Of a DNA stretch of 64,000 nt, positions 44,450 through 53,807 are shown piece by piece (within the stretch, counting starts at the first letter, position 1; the number at the start of each line of letters is the position of its first letter). Under the pieces are notes generated by a model. It saw only the letters and a program-made list of their open reading frames with translations, was not told the DNA's origin and ran no database searches. Where the stretch lies: positions 310,001-374,000 of the forward strand of contig CALWKS010000002.1 of assembly GCA_944381325.1 (NCBI GenBank), written 5' to 3'. Position numbers and translations under genes: made by a program. This stretch comes from an uncultured Christensenellaceae bacterium. Its GTDB lineage: Bacteria; Bacillota; Clostridia; Christensenellales; UBA3700.

Positions 44450-45570
44450 GGTGGATAACTTTCGTCGCTCGGAAGAAGAAGATGTCTTTAAATATAATTT
44501 TTATTTACCTCAAGACAGCATTGTAAGCGGCTACAATGCGTTTTTGCCGTTTAAAGCTCGGAACGCGGACGCAGTATTGTTTGTCCTAGAAAAAGATATT
44601 TGAATTTAACAGTTGTTTTTCTGCTAGCTTTTATAATCTTATCATTTCAACTGTTTAAAATTATTTCTTAAGCGTTAATATTTGATAACTCTACTATAAG
44701 CGCGAAGCGCAGAAAATTTTTGGAAAAATATGCCCCTCTTCGAAAATTAACACCAAATTGCAGCAATTATACCCCTGAAAATGCTGTTTTATATATTTAG
44801 CAACTTTTTGCCTGCAATAATGCATGAATAACTTTATCTCTGAACGGCAAAATGATTTTATGATCAAAAACAAAGTGTAAAATTTTAATTTAACAATGCA
44901 GTTCAGTTGATAAGTAAGTTTTTTTCTACAAATCTCACCATTATCAGCTCTGTCAGACTTGTTTATTATTAAGTCGACAACAAAATACTTTGATCTTTTA
45001 TATTTTAGACGTATCTCCAACCAAGATTATTTATCTATAGTGCACCTTTATCATAAATGTAGATAACTTTTTGCTTGAATCAGTCGTATCTCTTAAATAA
45101 GATCGAGTTTTCCACAATTAGTATTTAAATTATATCGATATGCCGATATAAATAAACTTTTCAACATTCTGATACTTAATGCCTTGTATATCGTTTTTTA
45201 ATATAATCTTGGCAATTATCGAAAGCGCGCTGGTCTTTTCTTTACTCTTTATGTGGATAACTCTTTATATTTTTCATATTTTCTTGCAGATATCTTATTA
45301 TAATTCGACATCAATTGATTTTTTGCGATATAAGCCTGATTTCCAACGGTCATTGTGGATAAGTGAATCTCAAAAAGTGTTTCATGTGAAACTTTTGAGA
45401 AAGAGTTATCCACACTCTGCAATAAAAATGCTTTGTTGATCGACTTTTTGATTGTAGATGTAGAAATGAAATAGGACAATGCTTTAAAAAATCACATTAT
45501 CTCAATGCAAGCTGCATATCCATCGTAATTTGACTGTCTTTTACCCGATTAAACCATCAATATATCCACA
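44450..45570. other. DnaA-box cluster, candidate oriC
   Basis: Perfect TTATCCACA boxes lie at 45252-45260 (minus), 45354-45362 (minus) and 45406-45414 (plus). Boxes with one mismatch are at 44450-44458, 45058-45066, 45108-45116 and 45562-45570. A parS-like site (45378-45393) sits between two perfect boxes. The surrounding sequence is highly AT-rich, which would suit unwinding. The rpmH operon, usually next to oriC, lies to the right, and a further box-like TGTGGAAAA stands at 50043-50051 near rpmH. Confidence 0.65.
45378..45393 (+). promoter_or_regulatory. parS-like site 3
   Basis: TGTTTCATGTGAAACT matches parS at 14 of 16 bases and retains near-perfect dyad symmetry. It lies between DnaA boxes at 45354 and 45406. 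Confidence 0.65.
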
Positions 45571-46625
45571 TCAAAATCAGGTATTTCTTTATATCTGCAA
45601 ATAAAGCCATAAATTTTCTGGCATTTCTAGAGAAGGGAAGCCTTGTTTATGTTGTTTTGATTAATTAGTTGAATAGATAAATCATATTTTCTTTATATCC
45701 ATGCTTTTTGTTGAAAAAGACTGTATAAGCTGCCTTTCTTTCATATAATCAATAAATATTAATCAGTTTAGCGTTTTTAATTTATGATGCTTTTTCTTGT
45801 AAACGATTTAATTTATTATTTTACCAATTCAATTGATTCGGCGAAAAACGCTTTTATTACATCAGCTATTCTTTCATAAAACAGCCTCATTTGCTGATTT
45901 TTCATTTTATCCGTAAAATTTACAGCACCTATATCGATATCTGCTTATAACTATTACAATGATATAACTAGATTAGTTTTAAGTAACGGAGCAATACAGC
46001 AATAATTAATTCTTAGCGCGTAAACGTTTTATAACTTTCCATTATTGCATGCAATATAAAATATTATTACTATAAGTTATTCGATCGATATATTATGCTG
46101 TTTTCGGGCTGATTATTATCTACTGTTCGCTTTCTACGTCCGGACTTAACGGCAGTTGCCAAAGATCGTTTATTGCTTCTTATATTTTAGTAATAGCAAC
46201 GTCTTTGAGCTCATTGCTCAGATTCCGTTTTATTCATTTAATTCAACTTTGTTTATCTGTTCTGATATCAATACCATAACAATTCCTTTGACGTTGTTTA
46301 AGAAGCTTAAGACCTTATAAGATTGACTTTAAGTTCATTATTCGATTTTTCTTTTTTCAATTTAAGCGTCTTATATACGTTTGGCAACAGGGCATATATC
46401 TTTATATCTGTTGCTTTGCTTGTCTTTCTATTTTTCTCTTTGTCAGATACCTTGTTAATATCTTTTGTATTTAATGATCAAGATTTCATAATTTAGCTGA
46501 CTTACGTCTGATTAAGCACGTTGTAAATTTCAATTCTTGATACAATTATTTTTTGTTTTTCCTTCGCAGATTTTCTGTTATTGTTGCTTACAAGACGGCA
46601 ATCCTGCCTATATTGAAATTGCATA

Positions 46626-46654
46626 TTGACTTTGCTATAGACCGCATATATAAT
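46626..46654 (+). promoter_or_regulatory. Promoter of ABC transporter gene
   Basis: TTGACT (46626-46631) and TATAAT (46649-46654) are 17 bp apart. The predicted start near 46661 fits a coding start at ATG 46714. Confidence 0.7.
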
Positions 46655-46713
46655 TGACTTACTTATCTGACAGATTTTACAAGTTCGAAAAAATCACAGA
46701 AGGTAAACACTCT

Positions 46714-49696
46714 ATGTTGGAAATAAAGAACCTCGTAAAAGTTTACAAAACTAAAGACGGCTCTGAAGTCAAAGCTGTTGACGATGTTTCTATCTCATTT
46801 GAAGAAAAAGGAATGATTTTTCTTCTGGGAAAATCAGGTAGCGGAAAATCTACGCTTCTCAATCTTTGCGGCGGTCTGGATTCTCCCGACAGCGGAGAAA
46901 TCATTATCAAAGGACGGAGCAGTAAGGACTTTACGCGTTCGGATTTTGACAGTTACCGCAACACTTTCGTAGGCTTTGTCTTTCAGGAATACAATATCTT
47001 GGACGAATTTTCTGTTGAAGACAATATCTCGCTCGCACTGGAGCTGCAAGGCAAAAACAAAGACAAGCAGGCCGTCAGCGAGATATTATCAAAGGTCGAT
47101 CTTGACGGTTTTGCTTCACGAAAGCCAAACACTCTTTCAGGAGGACAGAAACAACGCATCGCAATAGCGCGCGCTTGTCAAAAACCCTGAAATAATATTG
47201 GCGGACGAACCTACGGGCGCACTCGATTCTACAACTGGCAAGCAGATTTTCGACACGCTTAAGAAACTGTCTGAAGAAAAACTTGTCGTAATCGTATCTC
47301 ACGACAGAGAATTCGCCGAGCAGTATGCAGACCGCATAATAGAACTTAAGGACGGCAAGATAATCTCTGACGTTACTAAAACCGTAATTCAGGAAGACGA
47401 CAAAGTCGCCAACGTTGAAGTGGCTGACGATGATACGATAACCGTAAAAGACGGGGCAAAGCTGACTGACGAGGATTTCAACCTGATAAAAGAATTCCTT
47501 ACAGCTCAGCCGAAAGACAAATCTGAAGCCAGGAGCAAAAAAATAAAGCTGAGAAAAAGTTCTGCATTGAGCAGAGAGGGAAAAGCGGCTGTATTTTGCG
47601 CTACGGAAAAATCCGACGCGCCTCAAAGAACGTATACTGCGGAAGAGAGCAGATTCATCCGTTCAAAACTTCCTATGAAACACGCTTTGAAAATAGGCGC
47701 AAGCGGTCTTAAGGTAAAGCCTTTCAGACTGTTCCTCACGATACTGCTGTCTCTGATTGCCTTTACAATGTTCGGTCTTTTCTCAACGCTGACTTTCTAC
47801 AATGCGCGCTCGGTAGCCGCTTCAACTTACAAGGCATCGGACTATCAAAGATTTTTAGTCGGCAAAAATTATAATGCATACATAATAACTTATTATCAGG
47901 GCGAAGAAGATTATCGCTACACTACAAGCAAACCTACGCGCTTCACTTCAGAAGAAATCGAGTCTCTTAAGGAAAAATACGGCGGAGGTTATGCTGCTTT
48001 CAACTACGAAGGCGAGTCTGTGAACCCGAACTCAGTAATATGGTTTCCCGTTGCAAACGTAATTTCTACCAATTCCGCATATTATTTCCCTGTTGTCTCT
48101 GCGTTTATAGAGGCGGGAACGGGTAGTTCTTTTGAGTTGCTGACAGATACTGACATGAATGCTCTCGGCAAAAACGGAGCGGTTATCCCTTCGTATCTTT
48201 TCGATTCTCTTGCGGCAAACAACTGGACAGACCCTGTCGACGGCAAAAAGTATATCGTATCCGATTATAACGACGCTGTAGGCAAATATATTTACATTTC
48301 TTCATCGTCAGGCACAGGAATAATCGAAGTTAAAGTAATGGGCGTCTACCGCTGCGATCCTCCCGAAAAATATTCAAAGCTGAAAAACGATCCGTCAGCC
48401 GAAGAATCCGCTTTATTTCAGGAGCTTAGCAGCGAACAGCGCATGGGCTTTTACAATGCCGTTCTCGTTTCTCCTGAATTTTATGACGCAAACTATGAAG
48501 CGGCAACTTTAAACCTGAATTATCATCCTGATTTCACCAACCTTTCAGGAGGTTTCCGAATAGAAAACGCTGACAGCGAAAACGGTGAAACAATTATATC
48601 CGAGAGTATTTCACTGGCAGGAAAGTTTACAGAAAGCTCAAAAGCTCCCGGATACGTATTTTATGTCGGAGGGGACAAGACAAGTCTTGCTGACGACGAG
48701 ATCCTTCTGCCTTTCTCTGCTGTAGAAGACTATCTTATTTCTGTCGCTGAAGAAAAAGCGGAAGGCGCTCCTGAAGGATTCTTGAATGACTGCAAGAAAT
48801 ATCTGGGAATTCTCTCTTCAGGAATGATAGAAAAGAACGGATATTCTTTATACGCAGGCAAAGATCTGTTGAGCGAAGCGCTTTCTTACCTCAAAGAAAA
48901 CCTGGCTATTGACAAAATCTCTTATCCCGATGTGATAATAGCTTCCGACACCGTATCGAATCTTTACGAAAAGAGCTTTAAGATAGCCGGATTCTATTAC
49001 GGCAAGGACAGCATATGCGCGCTTAATTCCGTCATATTCGGCAAAGGAATATACGAAGATCTGATCAATAAATACGCTTTAAATCCCGATGAGGGCGGCG
49101 GCTATGTAAATAAAGAAGAAACGTCGTATATCGAACCTGCAAACGCAAAATACAACCTGTTTATAATCGACTACTCAGACAAAACCGCTGAAAAGCTGGC
49201 AAACGAAGAAAAAATAACTGACGAAAACAACACTTTCATCAAAGTGATATCTCCCATCTCTGATAAGGTGGAAACAGCAACCACGCTGGTAAACGGTCTG
49301 TCAAAGATATTCCTGTGGTCGGGCGTGGTCATGGCTGTATTCTCGGTTCTCTTGCTTTTCAACTTCATATCGGTATCGATATCAGGCAAGAAAAAGGAAA
49401 TAGGCATATTAAGAGCTTTGGGGGCGAGAAGCGTTGACGTGTTCAAAATTTTCTTCTCAGAATCGCTGATGATATCTGCGGCATGCTTCCTTCTTTCGAT
49501 CATGGCATGCTTTGCATTGTGCCCGATCCTCAACAATGCGATCGCAAAAATTCTGGGAATATCGCTGTTCGTATTCGGTCCTCTGTCAGTGCTGATCCTG
49601 CTTGCAATCGCTCTCGGCACTTCGCTTATAGCGACATTCCTGCCCGTATATCTGACGGCGCGCAAGAAGCCTGTTGAAAGCATCAGAGCTTTGTAA
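46714..49696 (+). pseudogene. ABC ATPase-FtsX-type permease fusion, frameshifted
   Basis: One long reading of about 995 residues is split by a frameshift. The first part (ATG 46714, AGAAGGTAAA site) is an ABC ATPase with Walker A GKSGSGKST and signature LSGGQKQR, and stops at 47188. The second, from 47171 in another frame, resumes with ALVKNPEIILADEPTGALD (Walker B), then a FtsX/MacB-type permease: one helix near the start, a large external domain and three C-terminal helices. The break fits loss of one GC from the run AGCGCGCGCTT at 47166-47175. Family members export peptides or lipids or sense them. It may be inactive, an assembly error or slippage-controlled. Confidence 0.8.
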
Positions 49697-50001
49697 AACA
49701 AACATCGACAAACAAAAGGGGAAGAGCAGTCTTCCCCTTTGTTTTTACCTGCCCGTGTAGGTAAAAGCTGATTTTAAGGCGCGTACTCGTTGCTGTTTGA
49801 TATAACATTTTCTGAATGAAATTCATTGCGTTTTTATTCTCCCGATAAAGTTGATTGCTTACGTTTGCAGATTAAAAAAGAAAAACTCAGCGAAAAAAAC
49901 GAATTCTCTGAACGTGTCTATCTGTTCTGAAAGTCTTCATTAAGGCTCATCGAAGCGCAATTTATATTTGATGCGCAAAATTTTCACCTGCCGTTTTTTG
50001 C
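49697..50001. other. Intergenic stretch before rpmH
   Basis: The ABC terminator opens the stretch; the rest is AT-rich with no visible gene. The rpmH promoter follows at 50002. Confidence 0.35.
49715..49746 (+). terminator. Terminator of ABC transporter gene
   Basis: A 10-bp stem AAAGGGGAAG/CTTCCCCTTT (49715-49724 and 49731-49740) is followed by GTTTTT. Confidence 0.85.
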
Positions 50002-50031
50002 TTGACACCGCTTATTTAATTATATTATAAT
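50002..50031 (+). promoter_or_regulatory. Promoter of rpmH operon
   Basis: Perfect TTGACA (50002-50007) and TATAAT (50026-50031) are 18 bp apart. A DnaA-box-like TGTGGAAAA (50043-50051) overlaps the start region and could link expression to replication. Confidence 0.75.
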
Positions 50032-50125
50032 ACATTCGCTATTGTGGAAAACAGTTTGCCTTTTCACACCGCTTAAGTTTGCGGAAGCGTTTACAAGACA
50101 ATACTAATAAAGAGAGGATAGATTT

Positions 50126-50260
50126 ATGAAGAGAACATTCCAACCCAAGAAGCGCCAGCGCAGCAAAGTGCACGGTTTCAGAAAGAGAATGAGTTCTACC
50201 GGCGGCAGAAACGTCATCAAAAGACGCAGAAACAAGGGCAGAAAGCATCTCAGCGCGTAA
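50126..50260 (+). CDS. rpmH: Ribosomal protein bL34
   Basis: The 44-residue basic protein is textbook L34: it opens [19 protein letters not shown] and continues [20 protein letters not shown] before the final HLSA. It is part of the large ribosomal subunit. GAGAGGATAGATTT gives the ribosome site. It heads the rpmH-rnpA-yidD-yidC-jag operon with rnpA 3 bp after its stop. Confidence 0.97.
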   Translation: MKRTFQPKKRQRSKVHGFRKRMSSTGGRNVIKRRRNKGRKHLSA

Positions 50261-50263
50261 TTT

Positions 50264-50602
50264 ATGCAAAGACGGTATAGGCTGACAAACAGTCGGTCTT
50301 TCGACTATCTATACCGTAAAGGCACCTGCGTACGCGACGGCCTTTTAGTCCTCTACTATGCTCCTGCCGTCAGGGGTATGAGGGTAGGTTTTTCAGTTAG
50401 CAAAAAGGTGGGCAAAAGCGTCGTGCGCAACAAAACCAAACGGAGACTCAAAGAGGCTTTCCGTAAGCATATTCCCGAGATTAAACACGGTTTCAACTAC
50501 CTTGTAGTCGCCCGTCCTCAAGCGGCGGATTGCGATTTTCAGGATATAGAGAACAATCTTTTACGTTTGCTCGAAAAAGCGGGCGCGACGGAGGCGAAAT
50601 GA
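50264..50602 (+). CDS. rnpA: Ribonuclease P protein component
   Basis: The 112-residue basic protein assists the RNase P RNA in 5'-end maturation of tRNA. It carries the family RNR-type helix VVRNKTKRRLKEAFRKH and the N-terminal NSRSFDYLYRKG segment. It starts 3 bp after rpmH and overlaps yidD at ATGA. No own ribosome site is clear, so coupling with rpmH is likely. Confidence 0.95.
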   Translation: MQRRYRLTNSRSFDYLYRKGTCVRDGLLVLYYAPAVRGMRVGFSVSKKVGKSVVRNKTKRRLKEAFRKHIPEIKHGFNYLVVARPQAADCDFQDIENNLLRLLEKAGATEAK

Positions 50603-50838
50603 GTATCACGTCGCGCGCTGTCGGGATTTATAAAAGATATTACAATCCTCTGTTTGCAGGGCGTTGCAAATATACTCCCAGTTGTTCGGCTTATATGGTT
50701 CAGGCTGTGAAAAAGCGCGGATTTTTCGTAGGGTTATTTCTCGGTATATGGCGCATTCTAAGGTGCAATCCCTTTTCAAAGGGAGGATTTGATCCCGTCA
50801 AAGACAATTTGAGAGGTCGTGCAAAATGGCTTTTATGA
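50599..50838 (+). CDS. yidD: Membrane protein insertion efficiency factor YidD
   Basis: The 79-residue protein has the conserved FAGRCKYTPSCSAYMVQAV and RCNPFSKGGFDPV motifs of YidD, which helps YidC-dependent membrane insertion. I start at ATG 50599 (ATGA overlap with rnpA, GGAGGCGA upstream). Its 3' end overlaps yidC by 13 bp. An amphipathic N-terminal helix attaches it to the membrane. Confidence 0.95.
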   Translation: MSITSRAVGIYKRYYNPLFAGRCKYTPSCSAYMVQAVKKRGFFVGLFLGIWRILRCNPFSKGGFDPVKDNLRGRAKWLL

Positions 50839-51842
50839 ACACTCTGCTCAGTGCGGAGATGACAAACCTCGTAGGTAAATTTCTGCTTCTTCTTTACAAT
50901 GCGATAGGCGATTTCGGATGGACCGTAGTCGTCTTTACCGTGCTGCTCAAAACAGTGGTTCTTCCGCTGGATATATGGCAGAAAGTTTCTATGCGCAAGC
51001 AATCCAAGGCAATGGAGCGCATACGTCCGCAGCTGGAAAAACTGCAGAAACAGTATGCGAATCACCCTGATATTCTGCGTCAAAAGCAGGCTGAACTTCA
51101 GAAGAAAGAGAAGATCCATATCTTTTCTTCATGCCTTCCTATGATCATCACCATCGTCATATTCTTCGTCGTCTGGGCAGGCTTCAGAGCGCTTGTCGCT
51201 TATGAAAACGAGGCCATCGTTGAAAAGCTGATGATTATCTACAACGACAACATCGGCAAAGTTCAGGCAGGCACTATGACTATGGACGAGCTCAACACGC
51301 TTCTCGCCAACAGTTACGATCTTCACGGCTGGCTGTGGGTCAAGAACGTATTTATGTCAGATATCGGCACCAACGTTATTCCTGACGTAGACACGTTTAT
51401 GGGTACTATCGGCGCTACGATGCCTGAACTTTCACCCGGTCTCACATACGACAAACTGGTCGGTCCCGCTATGCAGATGTACAACAAACAGTCATTCTGG
51501 GACGTTGCGAGATGGAACGGTTATTTCGGACTGCCGATACTGTCCATCGCCACCAGCTTTATCAGCACGAAGCTGATGCAGAGCCAAAATCCGCAGATGC
51601 CCACCGGCACGGCGGAACAACAGAAAACTCAACAGACTACCACAAAGATACTCAACTATCTTATGCCGCTCATGCTGGGCGTGTTCGCAATCATGTACAG
51701 TGCGGCGTTCGCAATCTACTACTTCCTGAGTAACGTATATTCGACCGTGGTCAGTCTTATATTCAATCTTATTGTAAAAAGAAAAGACAAGCAGGAAAAG
51801 GACAGACTGCTGTCCACGACCTACGTCGGAGGAAGAAAATGA
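50826..51842 (+). CDS. yidC: Membrane protein insertase YidC/OxaI
   Basis: The 338-residue protein inserts and folds membrane proteins. It has five hydrophobic helices, with GWTVVVFTVLLKTVVLPLDI in the first core helix and the conserved basic residues in VSMRKQSKAMERIRPQLEKL of the cytoplasmic hairpin. Unlike many Firmicute YidC1 proteins it has no lipobox. The external loop between helices 2 and 3 is about 100 residues, longer than in Bacillus SpoIIIJ. It overlaps jag by 4 bp. Confidence 0.93.
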   Translation: MAFMNTLLSAEMTNLVGKFLLLLYNAIGDFGWTVVVFTVLLKTVVLPLDIWQKVSMRKQSKAMERIRPQLEKLQKQYANHPDILRQKQAELQKKEKIHIFSSCLPMIITIVIFFVVWAGFRALVAYENEAIVEKLMIIYNDNIGKVQAGTMTMDELNTLLANSYDLHGWLWVKNVFMSDIGTNVIPDVDTFMGTIGATMPELSPGLTYDKLVGPAMQMYNKQSFWDVARWNGYFGLPILSIATSFISTKLMQSQNPQMPTGTAEQQKTQQTTTKILNYLMPLMLGVFAIMYSAAFAIYYFLSNVYSTVVSLIFNLIVKRKDKQEKDRLLSTTYVGGRK

Positions 51843-52690
51843 AAGAAATAGAAATCACGGCGTCCAGCTACGAGGACGCGCTTGCCGAGGCTCTTAAGAC
51901 TCTCGGACTTACTGAGGATCAGGTTGACGCTGAAATCGTCAAACAGTCAGGTCTCATCCGCAAAAAGGTAACCGTAAAAGTTACTCAGAAAGCTACAGCA
52001 AAGGATATAGCGATCGACTTCATCAACACACTTATTCAGAAGATGGGTCTTGAATGCTCCGCTACGATAAGGGAAGAGGACGACGCTTATTACGTCTCCG
52101 TTTCAGGCAAGGATACGGCAACTCTTATCGGCTACCGCGGCGACGTTCTCGACTGCGTACAGTACCTGACGCTGCTTGTCGTAAACAAAACCGTCGATCT
52201 CGACAAGAGAATTATCATCGACGGAGAAAATTACAGAGAAAAGAGGACCGCAGTTCTTTCAAAACTCGCAAAGAGACTGGCTATCAAAGCAGCCAAGACG
52301 GGCAAGGATGTTTCTCTCGAGCCTATGAACCCGTTTGAAAGACGCGTTATCCATTCAGCTCTCGCAGACGACAGATTCGTTACGACTGAAAGCGAAGGAG
52401 AAGAACCCAACCGCTATATCGTTATAAAGCCCAACAAGAGATCTTTCTCTGACCGTCCGCATCGCAACGGCAATTTCAACGGCAACAGAAACGGAGGCTT
52501 TAACGGCAACAGAAACGGCGGTCGTCGTTACGACAATTCTCAGAGAAGCAATTATCAGCAGACTGCCGCACCCGCAGAGCCCAAAGAAGAGAAGCCCAGA
52601 GATATGTATAATCATGAATACAGCATCAACTTCAAACGCACAGGCGGCGGCAAAATGAGAAGCTTCGGCGAAAAGAAACGCACCTTCTGA
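51839..52690 (+). CDS. jag: RNA-binding protein Jag/KhpB
   Basis: The 283-residue protein has the Jag-N domain (about 1-50), KH domain (about 75-145, TLIGYRGDVLDCVQYL) and R3H domain (about 146-205, PFERRVIHSALADDRFV). It forms a complex with KhpA and binds many RNAs, acting in cell-wall growth and division. Its C-terminal 70 residues are unusual: low-complexity repeats of NGN, NRNGG and GGRR type, like RGG-type RNA-binding tails. It overlaps yidC by ATGA. Confidence 0.93.
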   Translation: MKEIEITASSYEDALAEALKTLGLTEDQVDAEIVKQSGLIRKKVTVKVTQKATAKDIAIDFINTLIQKMGLECSATIREEDDAYYVSVSGKDTATLIGYRGDVLDCVQYLTLLVVNKTVDLDKRIIIDGENYREKRTAVLSKLAKRLAIKAAKTGKDVSLEPMNPFERRVIHSALADDRFVTTESEGEEPNRYIVIKPNKRSFSDRPHRNGNFNGNRNGGFNGNRNGGRRYDNSQRSNYQQTAAPAEPKEEKPRDMYNHEYSINFKRTGGGKMRSFGEKKRTF

Positions 52691-52710
52691 TAATTTAAAA
52701 CGCAATATTG

Positions 52711-52738
52711 CGGCGTGTCTTACGGCACGCCGTATTTT
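52711..52738 (+). terminator. Terminator of rpmH-jag operon
   Basis: The stem CGGCGTG/CACGCCG (52711-52717 and 52726-52732) is followed by TATTTTCT. Confidence 0.65.
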
Positions 52739-52803
52739 CTGCTGTTTTTCTGATCTTCTTATAAATATTGAAAAATATTTTACATAGATTTTCCTTTCGG
52801 TTA

Positions 52804-52832
52804 TTTACAATACTATGACTTTGTGTTATACT
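52804..52832 (+). promoter_or_regulatory. Promoter of MORN-repeat gene
   Basis: TTTACA (52804-52809) and TATACT (52827-52832) are 17 bp apart. The predicted start at about 52839 excludes the upstream ATG at 52823 and supports the TTG start at 52901. Confidence 0.6.
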
Positions 52833-52900
52833 TGTTATCAGAACGACGTATGCCTGTATCGGGTTTACGTCAAGGTGTTTTGAAGAGTGAGGTGGGGGAA

Positions 52901-53668
52901 TTGACTAAAGAAGAAATATTGCAACTTTACGACAAAACGGATTTGCCCGTAGAGCCTGATCACGGTCAGGGCAAAAGCCTTGCATCGTCATGGGTCTATA
53001 TCGGCTCGTTCAAGGACGGCGTTTACAGCGGAGACGGGGAGCTTTACCGTTTTGACGGCAGACATCAGAAAGGCACTTTCAGAAACGGATTTTTAAGCGG
53101 AAGAGGGACAGAAACTTCTTCTGACGGATCTCGCTACAGAGGCAGCTTCTTCGAAGGTAAAAAACACGGCAACGGCACTCTGCGTTATGCAGACAAAAGC
53201 GTATACGTAGGGCAGTTTGCAGGCGATGCGGAGAACGGAAAAGGCATTTTAAGATTTGTCGACGGCAGTGAATACGAAGGCGATTTCCGCGCGGGAAAGA
53301 GAGACGGAAGCGGCATTATGCGCTATGCCGACGGCACCGTGTACGAAGGAGAGTTCCGCAAAGATAAACGACACGGAAGCGGAAAACTCACTCTTCCCGA
53401 CGGAGGAAAATACGACGGATCTTTCGTGTCTGACGAGATAGAAGGATTCGGCATAAGATTTTATCCCGACGGCAGCGTTTACGTAGGGATAAGCAAAAAG
53501 GGCAAGCCGTGCGGAAAAGGCCTTCTCAATTATCCGTCGGGGGACGTGTATACCGGTGAATTCAGAAACGGACTTCCCAACGGCAACGGAGTGCTGAGAC
53601 TTAAAAACGGCTCTTCTGAAAACGGCTTTTTCGTTGACGGCAAATTTTGCGAAAAAAAGCCTGAATAA
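52901..53668 (+). CDS. MORN-repeat protein
   Basis: The protein of about 255 residues is made of about nine MORN repeats (pattern Y-x-G-x-F/W-x-x-G-x-x-x-G-x-G), for example YEGDFRAGKRDGSGIMRYAD. Such repeats form a beta-sheet strip that binds lipids or proteins; bacterial roles are mostly unknown. TTG 52901 has GAGGTGGGGG in front and lies after the promoter; an ATG at 52823 would lie before the transcript start. No signal peptide is present. The downstream sequence is free of genes until mnmE. Confidence 0.75.
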   Translation: MTKEEILQLYDKTDLPVEPDHGQGKSLASSWVYIGSFKDGVYSGDGELYRFDGRHQKGTFRNGFLSGRGTETSSDGSRYRGSFFEGKKHGNGTLRYADKSVYVGQFAGDAENGKGILRFVDGSEYEGDFRAGKRDGSGIMRYADGTVYEGEFRKDKRHGSGKLTLPDGGKYDGSFVSDEIEGFGIRFYPDGSVYVGISKKGKPCGKGLLNYPSGDVYTGEFRNGLPNGNGVLRLKNGSSENGFFVDGKFCEKKPE

Positions 53669-53807
53669 GCCACCCAGTTTAATAAATCTTTTATATTTTA
53701 AATATAAGATAATACAGATAAAATTATCCGCCTTGTACTGTTTTCATTTTTTGCATTTTTTAAGAAAAAAGTTAAAGGCGGATTTTTATTTCTATTGTTA
53801 TGTTTTT

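Larger units (their letters stand above)
41011..46648. other. 5.6-kb gene-free AT-rich region (origin candidate)
   Basis: I find no credible gene in any frame. From 41.0 to about 42.25 kb plus is A-rich; from about 42.3 to 46.6 kb plus is T-rich. C exceeds G on plus over the parts I sampled. It contains three parS-like sites and a DnaA-box cluster, listed separately. No tRNA, rRNA, 6S or SRP RNA was recognised. A gene-free region this long is rare in bacteria and, with those sites, points to replication and segregation functions. Confidence 0.65.

Noticed and set aside
44694..45020. A 108-codon frame on the minus strand in the desert
   Set aside because: AT-rich chance frame with no ribosome site and no domain.
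42300..46600. 6S RNA, SRP RNA, tmRNA or RNase P RNA in the desert
   Set aside because: I looked for their conserved cores and found none; absence by eye is not proof.
46654..46713. Earlier TTG start for the ABC transporter
   Set aside because: It overlaps the -10 box of a strong promoter, so it would precede the transcript start.
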